Assembly (NCBI GenBank): GCA_025362735.1
Contig: JANYFL010000059.1
Coordinates: forward strand, 1-48,379
Length of the DNA: 48,379 bases
DNA from: Betaproteobacteria bacterium
Lineage (GTDB): Bacteria; Pseudomonadota; Gammaproteobacteria; Burkholderiales; Burkholderiaceae_D
Direction of reading: 5' to 3'
The position numbers and the translations under genes were made by a program. This document shows positions 8,641-17,166 of the stretch, piece by piece (position 1 is the stretch's first letter; each line of letters starts with the position of its first letter). Under the pieces are notes generated by a model. That model saw only the letters and a list, made by a program, of their open reading frames with translations, did not search any database and was not told the origin of the DNA.

Positions 8641-9238
8641 TGTTGCTTGATCCTGAAGAGGGAGCTTGACTCGAAGGAGGAGCTGCAGAGCCGCTCGTAT
8701 TGCTGGGCAGTTGTGCTGGTTTGGAAGGGGCTGCACTTTCTGCTTCCGCGAACTGATAGTCGCGGGGTAGTTTGGACGCGACGGGATAGCCTGCTTCGGT
8801 CAGCATTTCACCCCATGCCGTGGATGCAAAGCCTGCACTCTTGCGTTTGCCGACCATCAACACTGGCACGTTGCCGTTTGGAGACAACAGCTTAAGAGCT
8901 TCGAAATCTTCAGTGGTCTTGATGGTTTTTTCCGTATGCGGCACACCGCGATTGCGCAAATAGTTACGGGCTTCATCGCAAGCACCACAACTGGCTGCAG
9001 TGTAAAAAACAACTGGGAAATTCAGGACTGCCTGCTTCAGCTCATAGGGCAAGCTGTTATAGCGCGATTCTGCAACCGTCGTGTTATTGAGTTTTAGCAA
9101 CTTTGCGCTCGGCGGAGGCGGCAAGTCGCTATAGGTGATGCCTTTGCCGGGTTCTTCATATTTGTATTGCGCCTGTGCCAGTGGCATGGCGACGAGACAC
9201 ATAGAGACGGCAAAAAGATTCAGATTGAAAGGCCGCAT
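8615..9238 (-). CDS. Secreted DUF4124/glutaredoxin-like protein
   Basis: This 207-residue protein starts with a signal peptide (cleavage probably after AQA, about residue 23). A short DUF4124-like segment follows (YKYEEPGKGITYSDLPPPP), then a glutaredoxin/thioredoxin-like domain (about 75-145) with the redox pair CGAC. The last 45 residues are Ser/Pro/Ala-rich and probably disordered. It likely acts as a thiol-disulfide protein in the periplasm, with unknown partner. It starts 35 bp after prlC in the same direction and its end overlaps the oxidase gene, so it is probably co-transcribed with both. Confidence 0.75.
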   Translation of the reverse strand: MRPFNLNLFAVSMCLVAMPLAQAQYKYEEPGKGITYSDLPPPPSAKLLKLNNTTVAESRYNSLPYELKQAVLNFPVVFYTAASCGACDEARNYLRNRGVPHTEKTIKTTEDFEALKLLSPNGNVPVLMVGKRKSAGFASTAWGEMLTEAGYPVASKLPRDYQFAEAESAAPSKPAQLPSNTSGSAAPPSSQAPSSGSSNNAPPGFRF

Positions 9239-9273
9239 GATCGTGACTCCTTGCGAAATAAGACTGAGAAGAC

Positions 9274-11343
9274 TTAGGCCGGAACAGACATCCCATTATG
9301 CCGCAACAAAGCATCAATCGAAGGGGGGCGGCCACGAAATGATTTGAATGATTCCATTGCCGGACGGCTGCCGCCTACACTCAAAACTTCGTCGCGGAAG
9401 CGTGCGCCGGTTTCCGTATTGAGCACGCCGTCTTCCTCAAACTGTGCATAAGCGTCCGCAGAGAGAACTTCGGCCCACTTGTAGCTGAAATAGCCAGCGG
9501 CATAACCACCGGCAAAAATGTGGGTGAACTGATTCTGGAAACGATTGTAGGCGGGTGGAATATTGACGGCGACTTGCTGCCGGATTTCATTGAGCAGGGC
9601 CATGACTGAAGGACGATTCTCAGGTGCGTCATGCAGACGCATATCGAACAGCGAGAATTCGATCTGTCGCAAAGTTTGCATGCCGGCCTGGAAATTCTTG
9701 GCGGCAAGCATCTTGTCGAACAGTTCCTTCGGCAAGGGTTGTCCCGAATCCACATGAGAGGTCATGTGTTTGACCACATCCCATTCCCAGCAGAAATTTT
9801 CCATGAACTGCGAAGGCAGTTCGACGGCATCCCATTCGACGCCGTTGATGCCAGCGACTGGCATGTCTTCAATACGCGTCAGCATGTGATGCAGGCCATG
9901 ACCGAATTCGTGGAACAGGGTAATGACTTCATCGTGCGAGAACAGCGCCGGGCGTAGTGCGCCATTAACGTTGACTGGTTCTGAAAAATTGCAGGTCAGA
10001 AAGGCAATAGGGGTTTGCAACTGGCCATTGCTCAAGCGCCGGCGCGTGCGCGCATCATCCATCCAGGCACCACCACGTTTACCAGGGCGGGCATAGAGGT
10101 CGAGATAGAACTGAGCGAGCAATTGACCATCGTTGGTTTCGACATTGAAGAATTTCACGTCGGCGTGCCAGGTTGGTACGTTCGCTTGTGGTTTGATGTG
10201 TACCGAGAACAGAGTCTCAATGACGCGGAATAATCCCTCCAGCACTTTGGGTTCAGGGAAATATTGTTTGACCTCTTGTTCGGAAAATGAGTAGCGCTTT
10301 TCACGCAACTTCTCTGAAACATAAGCAGTGTCCCAGGCCTGCAGGTCGTTGATGCTGAGTTCTTTACGTGCAAAGTCACGCAACTCTTCCATGTCTTGCT
10401 GACCGTAAGGTTTGGCGCGTTGCGCCAGATCATTCAAGAAGTCGAGGACCTCTTTCGACGACTCGGCCATTTTGGGGACAAGGGAAAGTTCCGCGTAATT
10501 GGCATAACCGAGCATGCGGGCTTCTTCATGACGCAGTTTCAGAATGTCTTCAATGATCGCTGTGTTGTCCCATTCAGGTTTGGAGAAATCAGCGAATTCC
10601 GAGGCGCGTTTGGTATAGGCCTCATAAATTTTCTGACGCAAGGAGCGATCTTCGGCAAACTGCATCACGGCCAGATAGGAGGGCATGTGTAACGTGATTT
10701 TGTAACCGGGCTTACCTTCCTTCTCGGCGCGACCGCGAGCAGCAGCCAGTGCGTCTTCAGGTAGACCGGTCAATTGCTCCACGTCTTCGATAAAAAGTGC
10801 ATAGGCATTGGTTGCATCCAAAACATTTTCTGAGAACTTTTGGGCAAGCGCAGCTTGTTCTTCCTGAATCTGGGCAAAGCGCGGTTTTTGATCGTCGGCC
10901 AACTCAGCTCCTCCCAGACGAAAATCGCGTAGTGCATGGTCAATCACCTGCTTGCGTGGCGCCGTGAATTGCTTGAAATCGGCAGACTCTGAAATGGCTT
11001 TGTACTTCTCGAACAGTTTGAGGTTCTGCGAAAGGGCAGCCCAGAACTCGGTAACACGAGGCAGATTCTCGTTGTAGGCTGCGCGCAGCTCCGGCGTGTC
11101 GGCCACGGAATTCATATGATCAACTGTCTTCCATGCGCGCGATAATTTTTCGGTGACGTCTTCAAGTGGCTCGATGAAACTTTGCCAGGTTGGAACCTGG
11201 TCAGGGTTTTCCAGTTTTTTGATGGTCGTTCGATTTTCTTCGAGCAGATATTCGATGGCCGGTGTGACGTGCTCAGGCTGAACGTCGTTGAAGCGGGCAA
11301 GACCACTGAAGTCAAGCAAAGGATTGTCGAGAATTTCATTCAT
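9274..11343 (-). CDS. prlC: Oligopeptidase A, M3 zinc metallopeptidase
   Basis: This 689-residue cytoplasmic enzyme cleaves short peptides, including signal-peptide fragments and other degradation products. The zinc site HEFGHGLHH begins at residue 478 (H478, E479, H482), and the family pattern continues with GINGVEWDAVELPSQFMEN. Length matches E. coli OpdA (680). The start is the ATG at 11343-11341; a TTG two codons earlier would overlap the folD stop. It follows folD with almost no gap, so the two are probably translated from one mRNA. Confidence 0.95.
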   Translation of the reverse strand: MNEILDNPLLDFSGLARFNDVQPEHVTPAIEYLLEENRTTIKKLENPDQVPTWQSFIEPLEDVTEKLSRAWKTVDHMNSVADTPELRAAYNENLPRVTEFWAALSQNLKLFEKYKAISESADFKQFTAPRKQVIDHALRDFRLGGAELADDQKPRFAQIQEEQAALAQKFSENVLDATNAYALFIEDVEQLTGLPEDALAAARGRAEKEGKPGYKITLHMPSYLAVMQFAEDRSLRQKIYEAYTKRASEFADFSKPEWDNTAIIEDILKLRHEEARMLGYANYAELSLVPKMAESSKEVLDFLNDLAQRAKPYGQQDMEELRDFARKELSINDLQAWDTAYVSEKLREKRYSFSEQEVKQYFPEPKVLEGLFRVIETLFSVHIKPQANVPTWHADVKFFNVETNDGQLLAQFYLDLYARPGKRGGAWMDDARTRRRLSNGQLQTPIAFLTCNFSEPVNVNGALRPALFSHDEVITLFHEFGHGLHHMLTRIEDMPVAGINGVEWDAVELPSQFMENFCWEWDVVKHMTSHVDSGQPLPKELFDKMLAAKNFQAGMQTLRQIEFSLFDMRLHDAPENRPSVMALLNEIRQQVAVNIPPAYNRFQNQFTHIFAGGYAAGYFSYKWAEVLSADAYAQFEEDGVLNTETGARFRDEVLSVGGSRPAMESFKSFRGRPPSIDALLRHNGMSVPA

Positions 11344-11345
11344 GT

Positions 11346-12191
11346 TCAAGCACCCTCTGCGGATTTAATGGTATTCATGAGCAGCATCGTAATGGTCATC
11401 GGGCCAACCCCTCCTGGAACGGGCGTAATCCATCCGGCAACTTCTTTGACGCCTTCAAAATCGACATCGCCACAGAGCTTGCCCTCATCGTTGCGATTCA
11501 TACCAACGTCGATCACGACCGCCCCGGGTTTGACCATATCAGCTGTCAGTACATTCCGTTTGCCGACGGCGGCGACCACAATATCGGCCTGTCGGGTCAA
11601 AGCACCTAGATCACGCGTTGCACTATGGCAGATGGTGACGGTTGCGCTTTCCTGCAAGAGCAACATGGCCATGGGTTTGCCGACAATATTGCTGCGGCCG
11701 ATCACAACGGCATGCGCCCCGCGCAAAGGGGTACCGATGTGCACCAACATTTTCATGACGCCATAGGGCGTGCAGGGTTTGAAGCCGTGATTGCCGGTCA
11801 TCAAGGCGCCTGCAGAGATCATATGAAAACCATCAACATCTTTGGCTGGAGCAATGGCCTCGATGACCTTGTGCGAATCAATATGAGTGGGCAGAGGAAG
11901 TTGAACCAGAATGCCATGAATGCGGGGATCGGCATTCAGCGCAGCAATGCGCTCCAATAACTCGGATTCGGAGATGCTTGCCGGTTGGCGATCCAATATC
12001 GAATAGATCCCGTTTTCTTCGCAGGCTTTGACTTTATTCCGAACATAGACTTGGGAGGCTTGATTCTCACCGACAAGGATTACTGCTAGTCCTGGTTGCT
12101 TCCCAGCGACGGTCAAGCGTGCTGCGCGTTCTGCAATGTTGAGTCGAAGAAGTTTGGAGAGTGCGATGCCATCAATCAATCGTGCTGCCAT
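11346..12191 (-). CDS. folD: Bifunctional methylenetetrahydrofolate dehydrogenase/cyclohydrolase
   Basis: This 281-residue enzyme interconverts 5,10-methylene-THF, 5,10-methenyl-THF and 10-formyl-THF, supplying one-carbon units for purine and formyl-Met synthesis. Diagnostic motifs are [35 protein letters not shown], the NADP loop GRSNIVGKP and the C-terminal [11 protein letters not shown]. Length is typical. It is the first gene of the minus-strand run with prlC. A minus-strand terminator about 95 bp upstream separates it from anything transcribed further right, so its own promoter should lie at 12192-12285. Confidence 0.97.
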   Translation of the reverse strand: MAARLIDGIALSKLLRLNIAERAARLTVAGKQPGLAVILVGENQASQVYVRNKVKACEENGIYSILDRQPASISESELLERIAALNADPRIHGILVQLPLPTHIDSHKVIEAIAPAKDVDGFHMISAGALMTGNHGFKPCTPYGVMKMLVHIGTPLRGAHAVVIGRSNIVGKPMAMLLLQESATVTICHSATRDLGALTRQADIVVAAVGKRNVLTADMVKPGAVVIDVGMNRNDEGKLCGDVDFEGVKEVAGWITPVPGGVGPMTITMLLMNTIKSAEGA

Positions 12192-12285
12192 GTTGCCTGT
12201 GCGAAGAAGTGTTTTCGGGGCAAAAATCTTAGCACGCCAGTGGTTATCTTCGATTTAGGTCGAATGGGTTGCCGAAAGCAAAAAC

Positions 12286-12316
12286 AAAAAGGCCCATCAC
12301 ACAAGTGCGATGGGCC
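12286..12316 (-). terminator. Rho-independent terminator on the minus strand, upstream of folD
   Basis: Read on the minus strand, GGCCCATC (12316-12309), a ten-base loop and GATGGGCC (12298-12291) form an 8-bp GC-rich stem, followed directly by TTTTTGTTTTT. The plus strand has no T-run after the stem, so it acts only leftward. No annotated gene ends here. Confidence 0.7.
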
Positions 12317-12341
12317 AAAAAAGGGCAAATAGATTAGCCCT
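12317..12341 (-). terminator. Weak second minus-strand hairpin with T6
   Basis: On the minus strand AGGGC (12341-12337) pairs with GCCCT (12326-12322) around a ten-base loop and runs into six T residues ending at 12317. It sits just before the stronger terminator, giving a tandem arrangement. The five-base stem is short. Confidence 0.35.
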
Positions 12342-12355
12342 GAGGAGGAACGACG

Positions 12356-12391
12356 ATGAAACACGAACTACGATTTATTCTACGGACTTAA
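12356..12391 (+). CDS. Possible 11-residue peptide ORF with an ideal ribosome binding site
   Basis: ATG at 12356 to TAA at 12389-12391 encodes MKHELRFILRT. AGGAGG (12343-12348) precedes it with a seven-base gap, one of the best ribosome binding sites in the window. It has no recognisable function and no obvious run of regulatory codons for attenuation. The same bases on the minus strand form a CCTCCT motif inside a possible small RNA, so the SD-like sequence may have another explanation. Confidence 0.25.
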   Translation: MKHELRFILRT

Positions 12392-12509
12392 TTTCCATTC
12401 CTTGAGGAGATTAGAGGGGATTTTGCTTGCCAATTTACTGAATTGCTCAGGTATTGAGTGCGGTTGATTTCAATTTGAGCAGTATTAACTGGGGAAATCG
12501 CCCTGTAAT

Positions 12510-12537
12510 TTCATATTATAAAAATGAATACTATAAT
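12510..12537 (+). promoter_or_regulatory. Candidate promoter of the pyruvate dehydrogenase operon
   Basis: TTCATA (12510-12515), a 16-bp spacer and a perfect TATAAT (12532-12537) lie about 135 bp before aceE. The leader contains a small hairpin (ACTGG/CCAGT near 12606-12624), and aceE itself has AGGAG seven bases before its ATG. The region is AT-rich, so chance matches are possible. Confidence 0.4.
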
Positions 12538-12672
12538 TTGAAATTTTTCTTGCTCTTGTGATTCTGCTGATTTAGTATTTGGTTTGTCCAATTTTTTTAA
12601 TAAGCACTGGGGTAATATTCCAGTTCAACAATAAAAGCCAAACAGCTTGAGTGGCTTCAACAGGAGACAAGC

Positions 12673-15387
12673 ATGTCAGCATTGCCAGAACAATTACCAG
12701 GGTCAACCCGAAGCGACGCAGCAGACACTGATCCAACTGAAACCAAAGAATGGCTCGACGCACTTGCCGCCGTGATCGGCAACGAGGGTGGGCCACGCGG
12801 GCACTATCTGCTTGAACGCCTGATTGATCAGGCGCGGCAGTCCGGAATTGATGTCCCGTTTTCTGCCAACACAGCCTATGTCAACACGATTCCCACTGAC
12901 CAGGAAGAACGTTGCCCCGGCAATATTGAAATTGAAGAACGTCTGCGCGCCTATATGCGCTGGAATGCAATGGCGATGGTGGTCAAGGCCAATCGCCATC
13001 ATCCACCTGAAGGCGGTGACCTCGGTGGTCATATCGGCTCCTTTGCCTCACTGGCCAACATGTTTGGCGCCGGCTTTAATCATTTCTGGCATGCCGAGAC
13101 TGAAAACCACGGCGGCGACCTGCTCTATATTCAAGGCCACGTCTCGCCTGGCATTTATGCGCGTGCCTATCTTGAAGGCCGGCTGACTGAAGAACAACTG
13201 CTGAATTTCCGCCAGGAAGTGGATGGTAAGGGCCTGTCCAGCTATCCGCATCCGAAACTGATGCCTGAGTTCTGGCAGTTCCCAACGGTATCGATGGGCT
13301 TGGGCCCGCTGATGGCGATTTATCAGGCCCGCTTCCTGAAGTATCTGCATGCGCGTGGCATTGCCAACACCGAGAATCGCAAGGTGTGGGTGTTCTGTGG
13401 TGACGGTGAAATGGATGAAGTGGAATCGCTCGGCGCGATCAGTCTTGCAGCACGCGAGAAGCTCGATAACCTTATTTTTGTCATCAACTGTAATTTGCAA
13501 CGTCTCGATGGTCCGGTACGCGGTAACAGCAAGATCGTTCAGGAACTCGAAGGCGAATTCCGTGGATCGGGCTGGAATGTCATCAAACTGCTCTGGGGAA
13601 GTAGCTGGGATGCGCTGCTCGCACGTGATAAAGATGGTGCGCTTCGCAAGCTAATGATGGATACCAATGACGGTGACTATCAATCTTTCAAAGCGAACGA
13701 TGGCGCCTATGTGCGCAAGCATTTCTTCGGCAAGGATCCGCGCACGCTGGAAATGGTTGCCAAGATGAGTGACGACGAAATCTGGAATCTGCGCCGCGGT
13801 GGTCACGACTCGCAAAAAGTCTATGCAGCTTTCCATAAAGCTGTGAACCACAAGGGTCAGCCGACTGTGCTCCTGATCAAGACGGTCAAGGGCTATGGCA
13901 TGGGCAAGATCGGTGAAGGCAAAAACACTGTTCACCAGACCAAGAAGTTGTCGGATGAAGACATCATGGCTTTCCGCGACCGCTTCAACATTCCAATTCC
14001 TGACAGTCAAATTGGAGATCTGCCGTTCTACAAACCGGCGGACGACACGCCAGAAATGAAGTATCTGCACGAGCGCCGTAAAGCTCTCGGCGGCTATCTG
14101 CCCAAGCGTCGGGTCAAAGCGGAAGAAAGCCTGGTTGTGCCCCCGCTTGACACTTTCAAAGCAGTACTTGAAGCGACGGCTGAGGGCCGCGAGATCAGCA
14201 CCACCCAAGCTTACGTGCGCTTCCTCACACAGCTTTTGCGCGATCAATCATTGGGACCTCGTACGGTGCCCGTCCTGGTCGATGAGGCACGTACCTTTGG
14301 TATGGAAGGCTTGTTCCGTCAGATCGGTATTTACAACCCGGCGGGTCAGCAGTACACCCCGGTCGACAAAGACCAGGTCATGTACTACCGCGAAGACAAG
14401 GCCGGTCAGATTCTTCAGGAAGGCATTAACGAAGCAGGTGGCATGAGTTCCTGGATTGCTGCGGCGACTTCGTACTCGACCAATAACCGCGTCATGATTC
14501 CGTTCTATGTGTATTACTCCATGTTCGGCTTCCAGCGCATCGGTGATCTGGCTTGGGCAGCGGGCGATATGCAGGCGCGTGGTTTCCTGTTGGGCGGAAC
14601 ATCGGGTCGCACCACGTTGAACGGCGAAGGCTTGCAGCACGAGGATGGTCACAGCCACATTCTGGCGAACACCATTCCCAATTGCGTCAGCTACGACCCG
14701 ACCTTCGCGCACGAAGTTGGTGTGATCCTGCATCATGGTCTCAAGCGCATGGTCGAGAAACAGGACAACGTCTATTTCTACATTACGCTGTTGAATGAAA
14801 ACTATGCGATGCCCGGATTGAAAGCGGGCACCGAAGAGCAGATCATCAAGGGGATGTATCTATTGCAGGAAGGCGCCAAGAAAACGCCACGCGTCAATCT
14901 GCTTGGCAGTGGCACGATCCTGCGTGAAAGCATTGCCGCCAAAGAACTGTTGGAGAAAGAGTGGGGCGTCGCTGCCAGTGTCTGGAGCTGCCCAAGCTTC
15001 AACGAGCTGACGCGCGACGGCCAGGATGTCGAACGCTGGAACCTGCTGCATCCCACCGATAAGCCGCGCAAGTCTTTCGTCGAACAACAACTCGAATCGC
15101 ATGCCGGTCCTGTGATTGCCTCGACCGATTACATGAAGGCCTATGCCGAACAGATTCGTCCTTTTATTCCCAAGGGCCGGACCTACAAAGTACTGGGCAC
15201 TGATGGTTTTGGTCGCAGCGATTTCCGTTCCAAGCTGCGCGAGCACTTTGAAGTCAACCGTCATTACGTTGTCGTCGCTGCGCTCAAGGCGCTGGCCGAG
15301 GATGGTGTCGTGCCGGCAGCCAAGGTGGCCGAAGCGATCAAGAAGTACGGCATCAATACGGCCAAAATCAATCCGGCCAACGCTTAA
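12673..15387 (+). CDS. aceE: Pyruvate dehydrogenase E1 component (homodimeric type)
   Basis: This 904-residue, thiamine-diphosphate-dependent enzyme decarboxylates pyruvate and transfers the acetyl group to the lipoyl arm of E2. The TPP/Mg site GDGEMDE (243-249) followed by NCNLQRLDGPVRGN is present, as are the amino-terminal HHPPEGGDLGGHIGS histidine loop and DGFGRSDFR near the end. Its length and single chain match the homodimeric AceE of gamma- and betaproteobacteria, not the split E1alpha/beta type. The ATG at 12673 has AGGAG upstream. It heads the operon with aceF and lpdA; a strong hairpin follows its stop codon. Confidence 0.97.
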   Translation: MSALPEQLPGSTRSDAADTDPTETKEWLDALAAVIGNEGGPRGHYLLERLIDQARQSGIDVPFSANTAYVNTIPTDQEERCPGNIEIEERLRAYMRWNAMAMVVKANRHHPPEGGDLGGHIGSFASLANMFGAGFNHFWHAETENHGGDLLYIQGHVSPGIYARAYLEGRLTEEQLLNFRQEVDGKGLSSYPHPKLMPEFWQFPTVSMGLGPLMAIYQARFLKYLHARGIANTENRKVWVFCGDGEMDEVESLGAISLAAREKLDNLIFVINCNLQRLDGPVRGNSKIVQELEGEFRGSGWNVIKLLWGSSWDALLARDKDGALRKLMMDTNDGDYQSFKANDGAYVRKHFFGKDPRTLEMVAKMSDDEIWNLRRGGHDSQKVYAAFHKAVNHKGQPTVLLIKTVKGYGMGKIGEGKNTVHQTKKLSDEDIMAFRDRFNIPIPDSQIGDLPFYKPADDTPEMKYLHERRKALGGYLPKRRVKAEESLVVPPLDTFKAVLEATAEGREISTTQAYVRFLTQLLRDQSLGPRTVPVLVDEARTFGMEGLFRQIGIYNPAGQQYTPVDKDQVMYYREDKAGQILQEGINEAGGMSSWIAAATSYSTNNRVMIPFYVYYSMFGFQRIGDLAWAAGDMQARGFLLGGTSGRTTLNGEGLQHEDGHSHILANTIPNCVSYDPTFAHEVGVILHHGLKRMVEKQDNVYFYITLLNENYAMPGLKAGTEEQIIKGMYLLQEGAKKTPRVNLLGSGTILRESIAAKELLEKEWGVAASVWSCPSFNELTRDGQDVERWNLLHPTDKPRKSFVEQQLESHAGPVIASTDYMKAYAEQIRPFIPKGRTYKVLGTDGFGRSDFRSKLREHFEVNRHYVVVAALKALAEDGVVPAAKVAEAIKKYGINTAKINPANA

Positions 15388-15429
15388 GACAAGCAGTGCT
15401 GTAGACAATGTCTACGGCACTGTCTTGTC
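15388..15429 (+). promoter_or_regulatory. Long hairpin directly after the aceE stop codon
   Basis: The 42 bases after the aceE TAA fold into a stem of about 19 bp (15388-15406 with 15410-15429), with one bulged T (15423) and one G-U pair. A TTTTT run begins only about 13 bases later. Possible roles are partial termination between aceE and aceF, or an RNase block that sets different subunit levels. The fold is visible; the role is inferred. Confidence 0.55.
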
Positions 15430-15516
15430 TGATGCGATCATTTTTCCAGCATCAAGACAGTGCAGTCTATTCATCGCAGCTTAAGAACATAAACTCACAC
15501 TAAATCGAGACTAAGC

Positions 15517-17166
15517 ATGAGCGCTATCGAAATCAAGGTTCCCGATATCGGCGATTTCAAGGATGTGGAAATCATCGAAATCATGGTCAAGCCGGGAGAT
15601 ACCATCGCGGTTGAACAATCACTGGTCACGGTCGAATCCGACAAAGCCAGTATGGAAATACCCAGTTCTGTGGCCGGTGTGGTCAAGGAAATAAAAGTAA
15701 AACTGGGCGACAAAATCAATGAAGGTACGCTTCTTCTGCTCTTAGAAGCTTATGGTGCAGCTGGGACGTCGGCTCCTGTGGCAGCCGCTACAGCAGCACC
15801 GGCCCCGGCGGCAGCGCCAGCCGCCCCGCCTTCTGCCCCGGCTGCGGCGGCACCTGCTGCATCGGGCGGCGGTGTCGAAGTCAAAGTGCCGGATATCGGT
15901 GACTTCAAAGAAGTAGAAGTGATTGAAATGCTGGTCAAGGTCGGTGATACCGTCAAAGCCGAGCAATCTCTGATTACGGTTGAATCGGACAAGGCCAGCA
16001 TGGAGATTCCGAGTTCGGCTGCAGGGGTGATCAAGGAACTCAAGGTCAAAATTGGCGACAAGGTGGCCGAAGGGACACTGGTCGCGATTCTGGAAGGCGC
16101 AGGCGGTGCTGCCGCCGCACCATCTGCTGCTGCAGCTCCTGTTGCGGCCGCAGCAGCGGCTCCTGCCCCAGCACTATCGCTCGTTCCTGCTGCTGCCAAA
16201 CCAGCGGAGCCGCCTGTAACCGAAGGTGGCGCTCTGCCACATGCCAGCCCCTCGATCCGCAAGTTCGCGCGTGAACTTGGCGTTGATCTGCGTTACGTCA
16301 AAGCTACGGGCCCGAAGGGACGTATCGTTCACGAAGACGTGCAGAACTACGTCAAAGGCGCTGTGGCCCAAGTCGTTAGCGGGAATGTGCCCAAGGCCGC
16401 TGCTGCGAGTGGCGGTGGAGGCAATGGTCTGAACCTTCTGCCGTGGCCTTCACTGGACTTCAGCAAGTTTGGCGCGACTGAACTCAAGCCGCTGTCGCGT
16501 ATTCAGAAACTCAGCGGTCCGAACCTGGCGCGCAACTGGGCGATGATTCCACACGTCACGCAATTTGACGAAGCCGACATCACTGATCTCGAGGCCTTCC
16601 GCAAAGAAACCAATACCGCGATGGCCAAGCAAGGCGTCAAGCTGACCATGCTGGCCTTCGTGATGAAAGCCAGTGTTGCTGCCTTGAAGAAATTCCCGGC
16701 ATTCAACAGTTCGCTCGACGCGGATGGCGCAAATCTGATTTTGAAGAAGTACTACAACATTGGCTTTGCTGCCGATACGCCGAATGGCCTGATGGTCCCC
16801 GTAATCAAGGACTGCGACAAGAAGGGCTTTGCCGAGATTGCTGCTGAGACCGGGGCACTCGCTGCAAAAGCCCGCGACGGTAAACTCGGTGTTGCCGATA
16901 TGCAGGGCGCGACCTTCACGATCTCATCACTGGGCGGTGTCGGGGGTACTTCATTCACGCCGATCATCAACGCACCAGAAGTCGCGATCCTGGGCCTGTC
17001 CAAATCTGATCAGAAGCCGAAGTGGGATGGCAAGGCCTTTGTGCCACGCCTGATGCTGCCGCTGTCGCTGTCTTATGACCATCGCGTCATCGACGGCGCA
17101 CAGGCTGCACGCTTCTCCACTTATCTGGCTGACGTTCTGGCTGACATGCGCAAGGTGATGATATGA
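15517..17166 (+). CDS. aceF: Pyruvate dehydrogenase E2, dihydrolipoamide acetyltransferase
   Basis: This 549-residue core subunit carries the acetyl group from E1 to CoA. Two lipoyl domains are seen (about 1-76 and 120-195), with lipoylated lysines K43 and K159 in [12 protein letters not shown]. Both are followed by Ala/Pro-rich swinging linkers. The E1/E3-binding domain is at about 245-285 ([17 protein letters not shown]). The catalytic acyltransferase domain ends with DHRVIDG (H522, D526). Many relatives have one or three lipoyl domains, so two is within range. It follows aceE by 129 bp containing a strong hairpin, and its stop overlaps the lpdA start. Confidence 0.96.
   Translation: MSAIEIKVPDIGDFKDVEIIEIMVKPGDTIAVEQSLVTVESDKASMEIPSSVAGVVKEIKVKLGDKINEGTLLLLLEAYGAAGTSAPVAAATAAPAPAAAPAAPPSAPAAAAPAASGGGVEVKVPDIGDFKEVEVIEMLVKVGDTVKAEQSLITVESDKASMEIPSSAAGVIKELKVKIGDKVAEGTLVAILEGAGGAAAAPSAAAAPVAAAAAAPAPALSLVPAAAKPAEPPVTEGGALPHASPSIRKFARELGVDLRYVKATGPKGRIVHEDVQNYVKGAVAQVVSGNVPKAAAASGGGGNGLNLLPWPSLDFSKFGATELKPLSRIQKLSGPNLARNWAMIPHVTQFDEADITDLEAFRKETNTAMAKQGVKLTMLAFVMKASVAALKKFPAFNSSLDADGANLILKKYYNIGFAADTPNGLMVPVIKDCDKKGFAEIAAETGALAAKARDGKLGVADMQGATFTISSLGGVGGTSFTPIINAPEVAILGLSKSDQKPKWDGKAFVPRLMLPLSLSYDHRVIDGAQAARFSTYLADVLADMRKVMI

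Larger units (their letters stand above)
12192..12672. other. 480-bp intergenic region between divergent folD and aceE
   Basis: This AT-rich stretch holds two minus-strand terminator-like hairpins (12291-12341), a possible 11-codon plus-strand ORF with a strong ribosome binding site, a candidate aceE promoter and a candidate minus-strand promoter (TATAAT at 12520-12515). It contains no long ORF that looks coding. The minus-strand terminators cannot serve folD or aceE, which suggests a small transcript in between. Confidence 0.6.

Noticed and set aside
12176..12364. 62-codon minus-strand frame across the folD upstream terminators
   Set aside because: The sequence is dominated by terminator hairpins and T-runs and resembles no protein.
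15532..16080. Repeats between the two lipoyl domains of aceF and the one in lpdA (17175-17400) as possible mobile or recombination repeats
   Set aside because: They are explained by homologous lipoyl domains under protein-level selection.
15750..16262. 170-codon minus-strand frame inside aceF, Ala/Gly/Ser-rich
   Set aside because: It is the antisense reading of the Ala/Pro linkers and lipoyl domains of AceF; the composition is a by-product of the repeats.
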